Assembly: GCA_963691815.1 (NCBI GenBank) | Contig: OY829650.1 | Span: 33,853,077-33,917,076, forward strand | Length of the DNA stretch: 64,000 bases | Source: Echiichthys vipera | Lineage: Eukaryota; Chordata; Actinopteri; Perciformes; Trachinidae | Direction: 5' to 3' | In this document: in pieces, positions 45,276 to 56,527 of the stretch | How the letters are laid out: each line of letters begins with the position of its first letter | Position numbering within the stretch: the stretch's first letter is position 1 | Program-made: the position numbers and the translations under genes | The notes under the pieces: generated by a model | What the model was told of the DNA's origin: nothing | The model's database searches: none | What the model saw: only the letters and a program-made list of their open reading frames with translations

Positions 45276-48025
45276 TTTTCAGCAGTGGTTTCTGCTAAAT
45301 GACAATCAGGATATCTAAATGGCATTGTGTATATGCACATTGAGCAGGCCCAATTTTACAGTTAATGACATTCATTATTTTTACCTGATCTTGGGCCATG
45401 TCTCGAGGGCACTGGAGCTCTGCTGCTATGAAAGTTGCAGACAGAAAGGGGCTTTGAGACAAACAGCCTTTGCACTGCAGAAATCTGGTAACCATGCCCT
45501 CCTCAGGATTCCAGATGGCATTATATGCTGCATGAATGAAAAGCAGTGGGAAAGCGTGTAACTTTACTGACTTCAGAGTAAAAATATGTGCCTTAAAAGG
45601 ATCAAAGCATGTCCATATGAATGTTCAAGTCTGTTTTAAAACAGGGATGGAAAAAGCGCCAGTGTATTAATTTCTAACCATTTGCAGTTATGAGTTAATT
45701 TAGCAGTTATTTATTTTAAAAATGTATTTCCAATCGTCATTTCTATTTAGTTTTGAATGCTCAGTTGTGGGTGCAATGGCATTTGCCTTTTTTGATGGAA
45801 AAACATGTAACGTGTTGCTTAGTAACTTTTCTTGTAATACAAGATTTGCCACTACTTTAATACTGTTCTTGTCTAATCAACCTGCTGTCAACCCACCAGT
45901 TAAACTGTTATCACGGTAGGGTTGCAGAGTAGTCCTTAGGGCTTTTAGTGATGTGAGACTTTGGACTACCAGCAGTGTGCCTGAGTTGTCTGTAAATGAT
46001 GGCTGATGCGGGCAGCGGCTGGTCCTTTCTGCAGGACTAAATCTGTTTTTTCCCAGAAAAGCGAGGTGTTCAAATTCACAAACAGCACGCTGTAGTGAAC
46101 CTAAAAAATAAGGCATAACAGAGAAATGAAATCAGCGCCAAAATGAAATACAATTACTCATTACATTCAGTAATGGCATGACTCAAAATTCTGTGCAATT
46201 GAAACATAAAAGGGATTTCTTTGAAATTACCATGTGCAACAGGAAGCAGTTCCTTTCCGCACATAGAACAGTAGAGTCCCAAAGAGCATGGCTTCTGGTC
46301 ATTGACTCTGTAAGTAAGGCAAAGAATCGGTCTCAGTCCATATCTCAGAACTTTCTTTTTTATATGCAAACGCAAAGAAGGGGCTGTCAAGAAACACCTT
46401 TGAGGAGTTTCTGAATACTTGTTCAATAAATTTCATAGGCAGATTAGTAACCCGTTAAGTGGAAAAATGTTGTTTTCAAAATGCTAATTTTGTCTAAGTG
46501 CTAAATTTTCTTTTCTTTTATTGCTATTCATTGGTCTTAAACTGTATTTCTTTTAATCAGTATGTTGACATCAGACAGCTTTTTCTGTCAGATCCTTTGA
46601 TTTTTACATTGTGTTCACATAAGATGTGAAACGCGGTGATATGACTCATTACCCTCCACTGTGTCTTCTTTATGTGCTTGTGTGTAACACATGGAGAAAA
46701 CAGAATAAATGCTAAATCTATCACTGCATATGTAGTACAGCAGCACCGATACGTCTATATTTATTGCTTTTATTTCAATTAAAACAATTATAAATATTGC
46801 AATACAAGGAAAAGACAAGCACAGTAAATATTGATAGTGATGAGAAATAGTATATCAATGAATGTCATTTGCTGAAAAAGTTAACTTGACACTTACCTTT
46901 CTTTTTGGAGAGGTCTTTTTAAAACCCCTGCATCTCTGCTTGCAAGATCTCTACATTTATAGCTTGGTTGAAAAATAAAAGTTTTTGTTTTCATAAAGTA
47001 GCTGCATACCTGTAAACAACACCAATGCAGCATAGTATAAAAAAAGAATATATTGTTAAAAAATGTCGAAGAGCATTTAAGGGAATATTTCTAGATGTTA
47101 CAGTTATTAAATAATACTAACTTAAAACTGGTTCCCAACCTTTTTGGTTTCATGTACCCCACTTATGTACCCCCTACTAGTTAACTATTGCAACCATTTA
47201 TCCATTACTATTAGCTACTGCAACCGTTTACAGCTTTTGTGCTTGTTTGCTAACCAGAGATAATAAAACAGTTGTGTTGATGCTGAAAACCTGTGTATAA
47301 CTACTTTTCTTTTTCTTTTTTTTTTACACACAGAAAAGTGATCAAGAATTAATAAGAGAAAGAATCAGACCAAGCAGATTGGATAATGGCAATATCCATA
47401 ATGACTTTAGCTGGATTCATGCTTCAACTTCAGGGAGGTGCTATAGCTACAACAGAGGTACAAAGATGTAACTATGCAATTGGGCAATGGAGATAACACA
47501 TGGAGACCACATCCGCTGTGATTGGCTTGCTAAAAGGTAGTGATGCTGGTATGTGTTGGTTATAAGAAAAAAATCAAAATCAGGACAAATATAAAAACAC
47601 AGTTTACATACATTGCTATGTGCAGTTTTTAAAAGTGTGATCATAAGAGCAGCATTATGGTGGTGTTTGCAAAAGCACTGTATGGAAATGATATATTGCT
47701 ATACATAGCCCATTTTTGATTAGCTTACAAAGAAGGAATCTAGAAACTCAGAAATTTTGACTGAATTTTGACCACAGGAACTGGGTCATAGGTTTCTGGG
47801 TTTTACTAGTTCTTGCCATCCAAAAAGTCCCTGCTCCCAAGGTAGAAATTAACAAACTATCAGGGTGAAGATCTGATGTACTCAATGTTACTGGCCGATT
47901 AATTAGATGCGTGACACTACAATACAATTTGTGGGCATCATCCAGAAAAGTCAACATCGGCAGTAAATAGTGGCCAGATGAGCTGTTGATTCAACATTTC
48001 AAGATGTAATTCCTCGTCTTAAACA
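45276..48025. other. Intergenic stretch downstream of brip1, no gene recognised
   Basis: Several short frames on both strands, none with a domain. The sequence is AT-rich. Confidence 0.5.
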
Positions 48026-48031
48026 TTTATT
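48026..48031 (-). promoter_or_regulatory. brip1: Candidate brip1 polyadenylation signal
   Basis: AATAAA on the minus strand (TTTATT on plus), about 150 bases beyond the brip1 stop codon. It is the nearest canonical hexamer in the right place, so the 3' UTR is probably short. Confidence 0.5.
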
Positions 48032-48183
48032 TGCCCAGCAAAGTGTAAAGCCAAAATGTTTGTAATGTATTTTTGTAATGTGTGCAACCTTCTCTAATGT
48101 GTTAATCAACATTGGCATGTGCAGTACATGCATTGCTTGTTCAGACTGTATAACCTAGGATTTTAAGTTCTATATAGATTAGT

Positions 48184-48680
48184 TCACCTTTTGGTTTGGC
48201 GTGCTGACTTCTTCGGAGTGACATCCAGTACTGGATGAGTAGGACTATACCCTGCTGCTCCAGCTTCTTGCAGACCTCTTATGTCTTCTTGTTTGGGAGT
48301 CACAACATCCAACTCAGCCCTTCTACCTGGTGGGGTAGGCACTTTTTTGAGAGCTTTGGGTTCCCTCACATCCACAGAGGATTTTCCTGACTCAGTCACT
48401 TGGTCATTTACACTTGGTTCCAAGATGAGCTCTGTCCGTTGACCGGTAATCCAGCTATCATTCTCTGGCAAAACATGTGCCTGACAAGCATTCGTTTGAA
48501 CTATGGCTTTTTTGAAGCGGTATACTCTGGGTCTGGCTCTGGATGGTCTGCGCTTCAAAGTCAGAATCATTACCTTTAACTCATGATCTGCTCCGGCCTT
48601 GTCAGTCCTCATCTGGTTGCTCCTGGTCTCACTCTGCTGAAGACTGACTCTCCCTACACTCTTGGCATCATAGCCTCCAC
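48184..48680 (-). CDS. brip1: brip1 (FANCJ) last coding exon, C-terminal tail
   Basis: The acceptor TTGATAG ends at 48681. The exon starts with two bases (GT) that complete the glycine codon begun by the last base of the exon ending at 52453. The frame stays open for 164 further residues to TGA at 48184-48186. It encodes a hydrophilic, probably disordered tail with a basic block LKRRPSRARPRVYRFKK, S/T-P sites (VPTPPGRR, DVVTPKQE, DVTPKKS) and a basic end (SARQTKR). I see no resemblance to the end of the mammalian protein as I recall it. Assignment to brip1 rests on the splice phase, the open frame and position, not on similarity. The basic blocks could be nuclear localisation signals. Confidence 0.75.
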
Positions 48681-51600
48681 CTATCAATTACAATTAAGTT
48701 ACATTTTAGCATTTAATAGATATATCTGACAGTCATGTTTTCCTGAGTTGGAATAACAGGAAAAAGTGATTAGAGTAACGGTTGTTTAGTTCTTAAATCT
48801 GCATTGGGCAGCATCATAATCTCGCACTATGAACAGCATAGCATCCTTCATATTCTAAATGTTTTCTTGTTTTAATACATTTTAAATTGGATATTTAACA
48901 CTACTGATTATTAAAAGGTGAATATTATTTTATACAAGACAGTGATTCGGAATTAGCAATGTTAAGGCTTGGTTTGGTCAAATTTGCCTTGTGTAAGTGG
49001 CAGAGGCTGGATGATTCAACCATTTATCTAGGACTTTAAGTTAATTATTTTGTTATTTCTTTGCTCGCCTGCCAATTTTTCTCATATATGACAACTGCAA
49101 CAGTGGTGGTCAGCAGACTCAGGTTGGCGTTAGCATTGGTTATTTTTTAAAAATATACTATTATATATTAAATAAAAGTTTGAAATCTTAATTGTTTTAA
49201 CTGTCCTCTTAAAGGTTCTGTTTAATGTTCAGAAAACCCTTTTTATTAAAAACAGTGGCCATTAAATGAACTCCTCATCCTGTAGCTTGCACTTGCATCT
49301 TCATAAGCACGTGAGCCAAGTGAGAATTGGCCAAAACAGGGAGACTGAACATGCAACAGGGACACCTTTATCATGTCGGTAGAATACTGTAAAATGAATT
49401 ACAGGGGAGCACAGGGGAGCCACAGCCAGCAGGCCAACGTTCTAAGCTTAGGTCACAGTGAGCTAACATTACAAAACAAGCTAAGGTTAGCCAGCTAACT
49501 GTAATAGCGCACTCACACTGTCCATCCGTACCGTGTCCAAACAGGTTCCACGGGTAAAGTCTAGTTCGTTTGACCAGTGTTAGTGCAACCGTACCGCGCC
49601 CAGCTGCGGCCCGCTTGCCGGCCGGGGACCGTTTGGGAGAGGTGGGCTTTTGTAAAGCATGTCTGCACATGTACGAGCACAAGCGCCTGTTCCGACATAG
49701 AAAAAAAGAAGGACGGACCATGCGCTGACCTTTAAAACAATGGTGGCGAAAGGTCCACGTTGGTGTGATGCGGAGTTGGAGTGATAATTGCAGATTTGGT
49801 CGGATGATGTTACGGCGTGATGACGTGTAGACGGGCAAGAAGCATTCCGCCGAGGCCCAGGCAGTGTGAGTACAAACTGGCCTGGCCCGTGCGGGGAGAG
49901 GGAGGGGACAAGTACCCTAAAGCACAGGGCACGGTACGGATGGACAGTGTGAGTGCGCCCTAACTTAGCTTCACTGCACGGATCTGGCGTTGTAATGTTA
50001 GTTGATAAAAGTAATTTGCAAACGGCAAGCCAGCCAGACCAGCCCCAGATTTTGCTACATCAGCTAGCTATCAATTCCTTCACATAAGCAAGCAAGCTAA
50101 TAATGGCTAACATTAGCAAACTAAAACCATATTATTTTTCAAGTTAGTATTTCCTCTAGGATTTTAATCACCACCTAGGGAAAATCATTTTGTTGTACAA
50201 CCACAACACATGCTGTGCCTCCACTACACATACTCAACTAATCTGATCCCAGTCTACCCCAAGTCCAACTCCCCACCGGATCAGCAAACTAGCTGTTGCT
50301 GTTAAACAGGACAGGTGTCAACCTTAGGTCAGTCTCACAGCCACCGCTGCAAGAACACAGCATGTGTGGACTAGCATGCAAATATCCCATCCTTTGAAAT
50401 TACCCGAGAAATTCCAATTGCCCATTGGCAATAAAAAACTATTAATATCTGCAAAAAGTTACACTAAGAACCTTGATTCACATTTGTATTTTTTCATATC
50501 AGCTGAAGCCACTACAAAATCTTTCCAAATTCCCCCTGGCAACTGCAGAGGTACCCACCGTGGACACATAACCCTGTTAGGTACCACTGTTCTAGTTTAC
50601 TAAAAAAGCCAGCCTATAGTTAGACCAGAAGTGAGTCCAAGTTTTTTTAGACAAAGCCCTTGTCTCAAAAAATGTGAAAGAGGGTTCTTGATTAGTCACT
50701 TCATTTGACACTAGACAGAGTGTTGACCCCTCACAATCCAGAATTTAATACGAACAAACACCACAAATCTGTGGGAATGTTGTCTTAATATAGCTTTAAG
50801 GATTTGGGTTTGGGGGAAAAGTCTGAAATCGTCTAATGGGGAAAAACACAGTCATTCATAGCCATTACTGAGTCTTTCACAAATGTGAGGTCCCTATTGA
50901 GTGCTTTTAACACACATTCGCTGGCATTTCCACACTCTGCATTTAGATGATGTTGACGAGTGGCCATGCACGATTACATAGACAAGGGTCTTAGGGAGGC
51001 AGTTGATGATCAGAAAAAAGCTTTAATGGAACACTTGTCTGTTCTGCTCGTCTGCGAAAATCACACATTGGTGAAGTTTGCGCTGTAATGAGACATATCA
51101 CATCAGTGTAATCATGTTTAATCTAATCTTTCTGTCTCCTTTCAACTTAGCCTGTTTGACGATTCTACATTTAGCATTGGCTTGATTAAATTACCTCAGC
51201 TCCTCAGACCCAATCAAATATGGCCACTAAACTGCTGATTACACATACATAATGTATTGCACAGATGGGTCACAAAAATGACTGTTTTCCTCCATGAATA
51301 AATCACAAAAAAGAGGTTAAGATCTAAATGTCAGTGAATTATACAGCTCTACCAATATGGAAACTACACTGTTAATGACTAGTTACAATATCACTGGCTT
51401 TGTTTTATGAATTCAGATTAATTATACTAGAGTTATTTAATTGGTGAAGATATTTTAATATAAATATATAATAATATATAAACGCAGTTCACAGTTTAAT
51501 AAGTCTACCTAGCTAAAACGAATGTAGTTTATACTATTTTAGAGAAGTGCAGGTTTAAATTGGTCATTTTAGTGAATGTTATTGAACTGTATTGTGTAAT

Positions 51601-52452
51601 TATACTGAGAAGGGTTTCTAATATTCCAGTCTACCCTCAGTAATAGAAATGATGGAAAAAATATAAGGAAATAATAAATATTTGGTGACAGTGCAGAAAA
51701 GTCTGATAGGACTTATGTGGTTACGGAAAAGGAACACTGTTACAGGAAATAGGATAAGAAAAAAATATGAATGAACACCAACATTTCATTTTATTGTGAC
51801 TTAACAGAATTCATGAATGCTTGTATTGAAAGTAAAACATATGTGAACCCATGCCATATAGGTTTATAGCTCATTTTACATAATTGGAATTGAAATTTGG
51901 GAAAACAAAGGGAGGTAGGTTAGGTTAAATCAGGCATGTCTAAAGCATCTATGTTCCTTACCCATAATCTACAACCACATCATTAAAACAGAACTAACTG
52001 ATTACTTACTTCATAGGAATACAAATTAGTTTGTGGTTTTATATTTTAATGATTTGTTTAAAGGCACATTCAATCAGTGCTGCAATGTTGTTGGTTTGTT
52101 ATGCATTTTTTAACTGAGACTTTATGGCCTTAATAAGATGTGCTGTCACACTGCATTAGAAGAGATCGCTGAAGCCTCATCATATACTGCATGCATGATA
52201 AGAGAGTTAGGGCTTTGTTGCCTGAGGCAGCTGCAACATACATGGATACTTTACAGCATGTTTGGAAATTCTGCAAGACGATCTGTGAAACTTATGCAGC
52301 AACAGAAAAACCTGAATATGGTACACTGCACTGATATCTGATTCAATAACTGAAAATTGTTCTACTGCTATGTGCATTGAATGTGTTATTTGCACTTTAT
52401 TTCTAGGACATATTGCCTTGTTCACAAAATTTCTTGTGTCCAGGTTAGTTAC
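48681..52452 (-). other. brip1: Last intron of brip1 (3.8 kb)
   Basis: Donor G|GTAACT at 52452 and acceptor ATAG at 48681, phase 1. It contains the Harbinger/SANT-like element at 49505-49960. The rest is AT-rich and without recognisable genes. Confidence 0.7.
49505..49960 (+). mobile_element. Harbinger-like TIR element with SANT/Myb-type ORF remnant
   Basis: Terminal inverted repeats of 29 perfect bases lie at 49507-49535 and 49930-49958 (GCGCACTCACACTGTCC...). TAA flanks both sides (49502-49504 and 49961-49963), a 3-bp duplication typical of PIF/Harbinger. Inside, the ATG at 49740 opens MVAKGPRWCDAELE and then stops, with LQIWSDD after the stop. This matches the start of the Myb/SANT-like DNA-binding protein of Harbinger elements (W.DAEV..LL.IW.D). 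A related element lies inverted at 63017-63576. It sits within a brip1 intron and its perfect TIRs suggest it is not very old. Confidence 0.8.
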
Positions 52453-53190
52453 CTGTTGGAGTGGAGGGAGCTTTCTGCCTGGACCTGGACAACCTGCGAA
52501 GCCGACTGCCTGACTGACTGCTCTGGTTATCCACCTGCTCTCCCTCCTCACCTTGCTTCTTTCCTATGATTTCTTTTCCCTGTCCCTGTGACAGCACTGT
52601 GATCTCCTTACTGACTGAAATAGCACTCTGTCCATCAAAAGCCGAGGCTTGCCCTTGCCCTCGGGCCTGCTCAGAGCCAAAAAGTTCTTCTGACATTAGG
52701 GCAAAGCTCTCTGACCCTAAAACCATCCTGGGAGGTGACTTGGTCTTCATCTCTTTCTGTGGGCTGCCTTCATCACCTTCACACTCGAAAAGTTCTGGGG
52801 TAAAGAAGACAGTTTGGTCCTCCTCTTCATCTTCATTTGAATTGTTCGCTGAGGGCAGTTCACTTTCACAGCTGGGAGGGGTCATTGCTGGAGAAGGCTC
52901 CAGAGTCAGATTGTGTGATTCCACTTTGATTTCACTAGAACTGTGTCCTCCCCCTTGTTTGAGACTGGTGGCCTCAGTCTTCTTTTGTGGAGAGAATTTC
53001 TGTGGTTTCTCCTTGTGCTCCGAATGATTAGAGGTTTCCAGGTGCTGGCTGGAATCAATGGGTGCTTTTTCTTTAAATATTGGCTTCTTGAAGCAGGGGC
53101 TGGAGGTGAACATGTGGTACAGAGGCTGAGCAGTTCTTTTTTGAAGCAATAGGGGCCCTGCTGGGGAACTGTGCTTTGTATTCAACCATT
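52453..53190 (-). CDS. brip1: brip1 (FANCJ) exon with BRCA1- and TopBP1-binding-type motifs
   Basis: Spliced at GATGCAG|AA (53190) and ACAG|GTAACT (52453); 738 bases, phase 1 to phase 1, open throughout. It encodes the acidic, disordered region after the helicase core. HMFTSSPCFKKPIF (SPCF at 53090-53101) matches the S-P-x-F motif through which phosphorylated human FANCJ (Ser990) binds the BRCA1 BRCT repeats. DQTVFFTPELFECEGDEG (threonine codon at 52799-52801) matches the human YFTPELYDPED segment, whose phosphothreonine (Thr1133) binds TopBP1. The rest is rich in Ser, Glu and Gln. A basic stretch, LRRLSRSRQK, precedes the donor. Motif functions come from mammalian work; conservation here is by eye. 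Confidence 0.9.
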
Positions 53191-54358
53191 CTGCATCAAG
53201 GAAACAAAACATTCAAAATGAGTTTACAGTGGATATTTATTAATCTAATACTGGCATATAAGTAAAATCTGACAAAGACAACAGAGCAAACACCTTAAGA
53301 CTCATGAAGATGTTTTTTAGTCTCACCATGAAATGAGACTGGTAAGCAGAGCACCATGGCTGCCAAGGATATCTTATAAAGAAATATATAAATGCAAGCT
53401 TACGCTCAATATAATCCAAACAAAGGTCAAGGGGATTTAATTAAAAGCAACAGTCCAACATCTGCTCATCAGGGCCACTCAGGCACGCAAAAGACCTTAC
53501 AGTAATGAGGCGAGCCACTCAACTGATCCCATAGCCCCCACCCCCAACTATGAGGATGGGGTGGGGGTCTGCTACTGCACCGCTATCCACCACACAGAAT
53601 TCAACTGGGCAAGCAGCTCAACCTTGTCATGACCCCAGAGACAATGGGTGCTAGCCAAGGCAATGTGCAAACATGTCACCTACAATATTTTCTTGTGGTG
53701 ATGTCATGCTCATAGACCCATCCACAAAAATGACAGGCAAAATTGAATACTGGAACATTGAATACTTCTAATGTCATAATTCATGAAGAAAGTGTGGTTA
53801 TATTAGCTATGATTTATGTATTTATTTATCAGAGGTTTAGCCACACTAGAGGAACAATACATCATCACATCCCTTTTGTGAGTTGAACAGACTGAAAGCA
53901 ACTTAAATTTAAAAATAAAAAACAATTGGTTTCTGAGCTAGACTTTAACACTTTCATGTTGCTCCTAACCATTCCATCAGAAGAATTCAGGTTCTTGTTT
54001 CAATATTGGTACATGCGTTTTAGTGTTTGCATGAGATTTTTTGACCATAAGATAAATAAAGAATGATGCCAGCCTCATCTTTTAAGCTATTCTTGTGATG
54101 TAAAACATCAACTATATGGAAAGTACATATAGCTACACGGTGGTTATTCGTACCGGGCAGGTGTGAATGTGAGTGTGAATGGCGTCCTGTCCAGGGTGTA
54201 CCCCGCCTCACGGCCAATGTCAGCTGTGATTGGCTCCAGCCCCCCCACGACCCCGATAGGGATAAGCAGTTATAGCTATATTTTGGAGGCCTTGGATAAG
54301 AAAGCTATAAACCTTGCAGCACCAAAAATTCTACTTTAAACCTTTCAATGTAGCTCAC
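53191..54358 (-). other. brip1: brip1 intron with SINE-like fragment
   Basis: Donor CAG|GTGAGC at 54358 and acceptor at 53191. It contains the SINE-like fragment at 54158-54280. No other gene seen. Confidence 0.8.
54158..54280 (+). mobile_element. 3' end of the SINE-like repeat seen at 9464 and 45028
   Basis: Contains GTGTGAATGTGAGTGTGAAT, GTCCTGTCCAGGGTGTACCC, CCAATGTCAGCTGTGATTGG and CGACCCCGATAGGGATAAGC, colinear with the other copies. The 5' part is missing. Confidence 0.75.
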
Positions 54359-54649
54359 CTGCTTTTTCGTGTTGTTCAGCTTTCAACTGTGTATAAGAGA
54401 AAAAATGGACGTTGGAGAGGCTTGTGTCCTTCTGGGGTGTCTGAGGTTCTGTGGTCTTGAGCAGACTCTGTCCCTCCACAGTTACTGACAACTGACTGCT
54501 TGGAGATAAGACAGAAGAGCTATGGGTCTGACTGCTGGCAGGAGCCACCTTCACCTTCTGTTGCACCTGAGAGAACGCAACCAGAGACTGCATGGCGTTG
54601 CTGAAGGTGTCATGATGCTTCACGTGCTGGCGGACCCATTTAGACAGAC
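54359..54649 (-). CDS. brip1: brip1 (FANCJ) exon, end of helicase domain and start of C-terminal region
   Basis: Acceptor CTCAG at 54650 and donor AAAGCAG|GTGAGC after 54359; 291 bases, phase 1 to phase 1. It encodes [20 protein letters not shown] and [16 protein letters not shown]. This is very close to the segment of mammalian BRIP1 just after helicase motif VI (LSKWVRQ.I.HH..F..A..SL..FS...QKV). It then runs into a low-complexity Ser/Gln-rich stretch ending [16 protein letters not shown]. This conserved stretch is diagnostic of BRIP1 rather than of the related helicases RTEL1, ERCC2 or DDX11. Confidence 0.96.
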
Positions 54650-54789
54650 CTGAGATTACAGGAACAAACACATCAGATACTCAAATCAAATACTACCAAA
54701 AACCTTACAGTGGATAACTATTGCCATCTAGTGTTCAAGTTGAGAGGCTGCGCAGTCAGCCAGTGCCACACACTGTAAACATTGAGTAC

Positions 54790-54872
54790 CTGTGATGTAC
54801 TTATTGGGATTATTCCTGTAGCGGTCATCTACGAGAATTAGGGCACCCCAGTCATTCTTGTGGCGGATACAC
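54790..54872 (-). CDS. brip1: brip1 (FANCJ) exon, helicase motif VI end
   Basis: 83 bases between acceptor TTTTACAG (ending 54873) and donor CACAG|GTACTC. It reads [20 protein letters not shown] then NPNKYIT. With the preceding exon it completes the Q..GR.IRH helicase motif VI, whose arginines contact the ATP gamma-phosphate in superfamily 2 helicases. ALILVDDRY is characteristic of the FANCJ/XPD helicase group, where this stretch is DWG...L.D.R. Confidence 0.97.
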
Positions 54873-54964
54873 CTGTAAAATTAAGTTTGAGGGTTTAAGT
54901 ACAATAGACAGAGAGCACCAAAGTAAATCTTCAATAACACTGGAGCTGTAAAGGACAGATTTAC

Positions 54965-55077
54965 CTTCCCAGAGCCTGGTTTAGAGCTCTGTAGGCCTGA
55001 ATCTCATACCAACGATGGCCTGGGAGAAGACCTCTGGTTTTACAGTGTTGGTCATTGTACTTCATCTTCAGTTCGAC
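54965..55077 (-). CDS. brip1: brip1 (FANCJ) exon, helicase domain 2
   Basis: 113 bases between acceptor GTTTCAG (ending 55078) and donor GGAAG|GTAAAT. It starts in phase 0 and ends in phase 2. The reading is [20 protein letters not shown] then [18 protein letters not shown], near-identical in pattern to mammalian BRIP1. BRIP1 is a 5'-to-3' DNA helicase of the iron-sulphur XPD family. It acts with BRCA1 in interstrand crosslink repair, unwinds G-quadruplexes and supports the checkpoint in the nucleus. This is the first brip1 exon I can find. The N-terminal half, with the Walker A, Fe-S cluster and DEAH motifs, must lie beyond 55078, in the gap or outside the window. Confidence 0.97.
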
Positions 55078-55795
55078 CTGAAACCACAGGACAGTATATT
55101 AAATGATGATTCTATGTCCTATGGGACTGTATTTTAGTTCGGCAAAATGAAAGATGTTGCACTGTTTTCCAGTACACCACTCTTTACACAACAAATGTTT
55201 CAGTTATCTTGCATTCATCTGGGTTGTTTCTGGTACCTTTCATCCACTAAATAGTAATGTGACTTATAAACCACCATACATAATAGGGGGGTGAATGGGT
55301 GGGTTTGAATGTTGAGTTTTTTTATTTTACTCAACATTCATGCTTTTGTTCAATGAAAGAATTGATTGTTAAATAAAATATTTAAAACTTGATAAAGTTT
55401 TACTTACAAATAAATCTGTTGCAATCTAATGTTTTTTAATTGTAATATTTTTCATGGATGACAAAAAAATGTTTATATTTATGTTTGGATATGATACAGT
55501 ATGTTTAAATTACCCCCAATTTCCAGTGTTTTCCCATAAATTCAAATTATTCCCATGGAAAGGTTCCAATTTGTAATATTTACAAAATTCCCCAGCTTAA
55601 CTTCCTGTGGAAAGTTTCTGAAAATTTACCAGACGTTTTCCGCCCCTTCGCAACCCTAGGTAAACGTGAAAATATTAGTAATTTTTTGAGAAAAGTGGAT
55701 ACAAAGTGATGAAGCCAACACAACTGAAAACATTAAGAAAATGAAGTTGCTAAATAAATTAAAGATTCATGTTGTTTAATTTTGATGGTGTTGGG
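55078..55795 (-). other. brip1: brip1 intron, with a repeat at about 55.5-55.66 kb
   Basis: The sequence AATTCCCCAGCTTAACTTCC ... TTACCAGACGTTTTCCGCCC ... TTCGCAACCCTAGG resembles the end of a common fish TIR repeat. No further exon recognised. Confidence 0.5.
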
Positions 55796-55907
<112 letters not shown>

Positions 55908-56189
55908 ACATACAGTAGTAAAGGTTTCAATCAAAGACTTTGGTAAGGATGAGAAAAATAAAAAATGTGATTTATTTCCAACCATCACACAAGCTGCAAA
56001 ACCATCTTGGTGACTATTAACGTTACTAGAGAGTTCTTGATTTTGTGACATTATTGACAAAACATATTTCTAGGACTATCCAATTAACAGAAATGTTCAG
56101 TTGATTGATCTGGTTCTGGACTGAACTGGTTCAAAGAGGACGAGGAAAGCAGTTTGAATACTATTTCAGTAACTCACCCCACTTTGTTA

Positions 56190-56527
56190 GAAGAAGAAGA
56201 ATTACTTTATTTATCCCGCAACGGGGAAATTGAATTTTTTCACTCTTATTATTAATCATGTTACACATACAGGCCCGAAACACACACACACACACATAAA
56301 CATGCAATTAAGGAGAGTTGTTAGAGCGAGGGGGCTGCCAGTGACCGGCGCCCCGAGCAGTTGGGGGTTCGGTGCCTTGCTCAACAGCACCTCGGCAGAG
56401 CCCAGGCGATGAACTGGCACCTCTCCAGCCACCAGTCCACACTCCATACATGGTCCACACAGGGACTTGAACCAGCGACCCTACGGTTCCCAGCCAAGTC
56501 ACCTATGGACTGAGCTACTGCCACCCC
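56190..56527 (-). mobile_element. tRNA-derived SINE, family B, copy 2
   Basis: Reverse complement of the family at 30134-30484, starting at the tRNA-like end near 56527 (GTAGCTCAGTCCATAGGTGA ... GGTTCAAGTCC) and ending at GAAGAAGAATTACTTTATTT on the plus strand. A short CA run is present in the body at 56281-56297. The family-specific block GCGCCCCGAGCAGTTGGGGG is well preserved. Confidence 0.88.
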
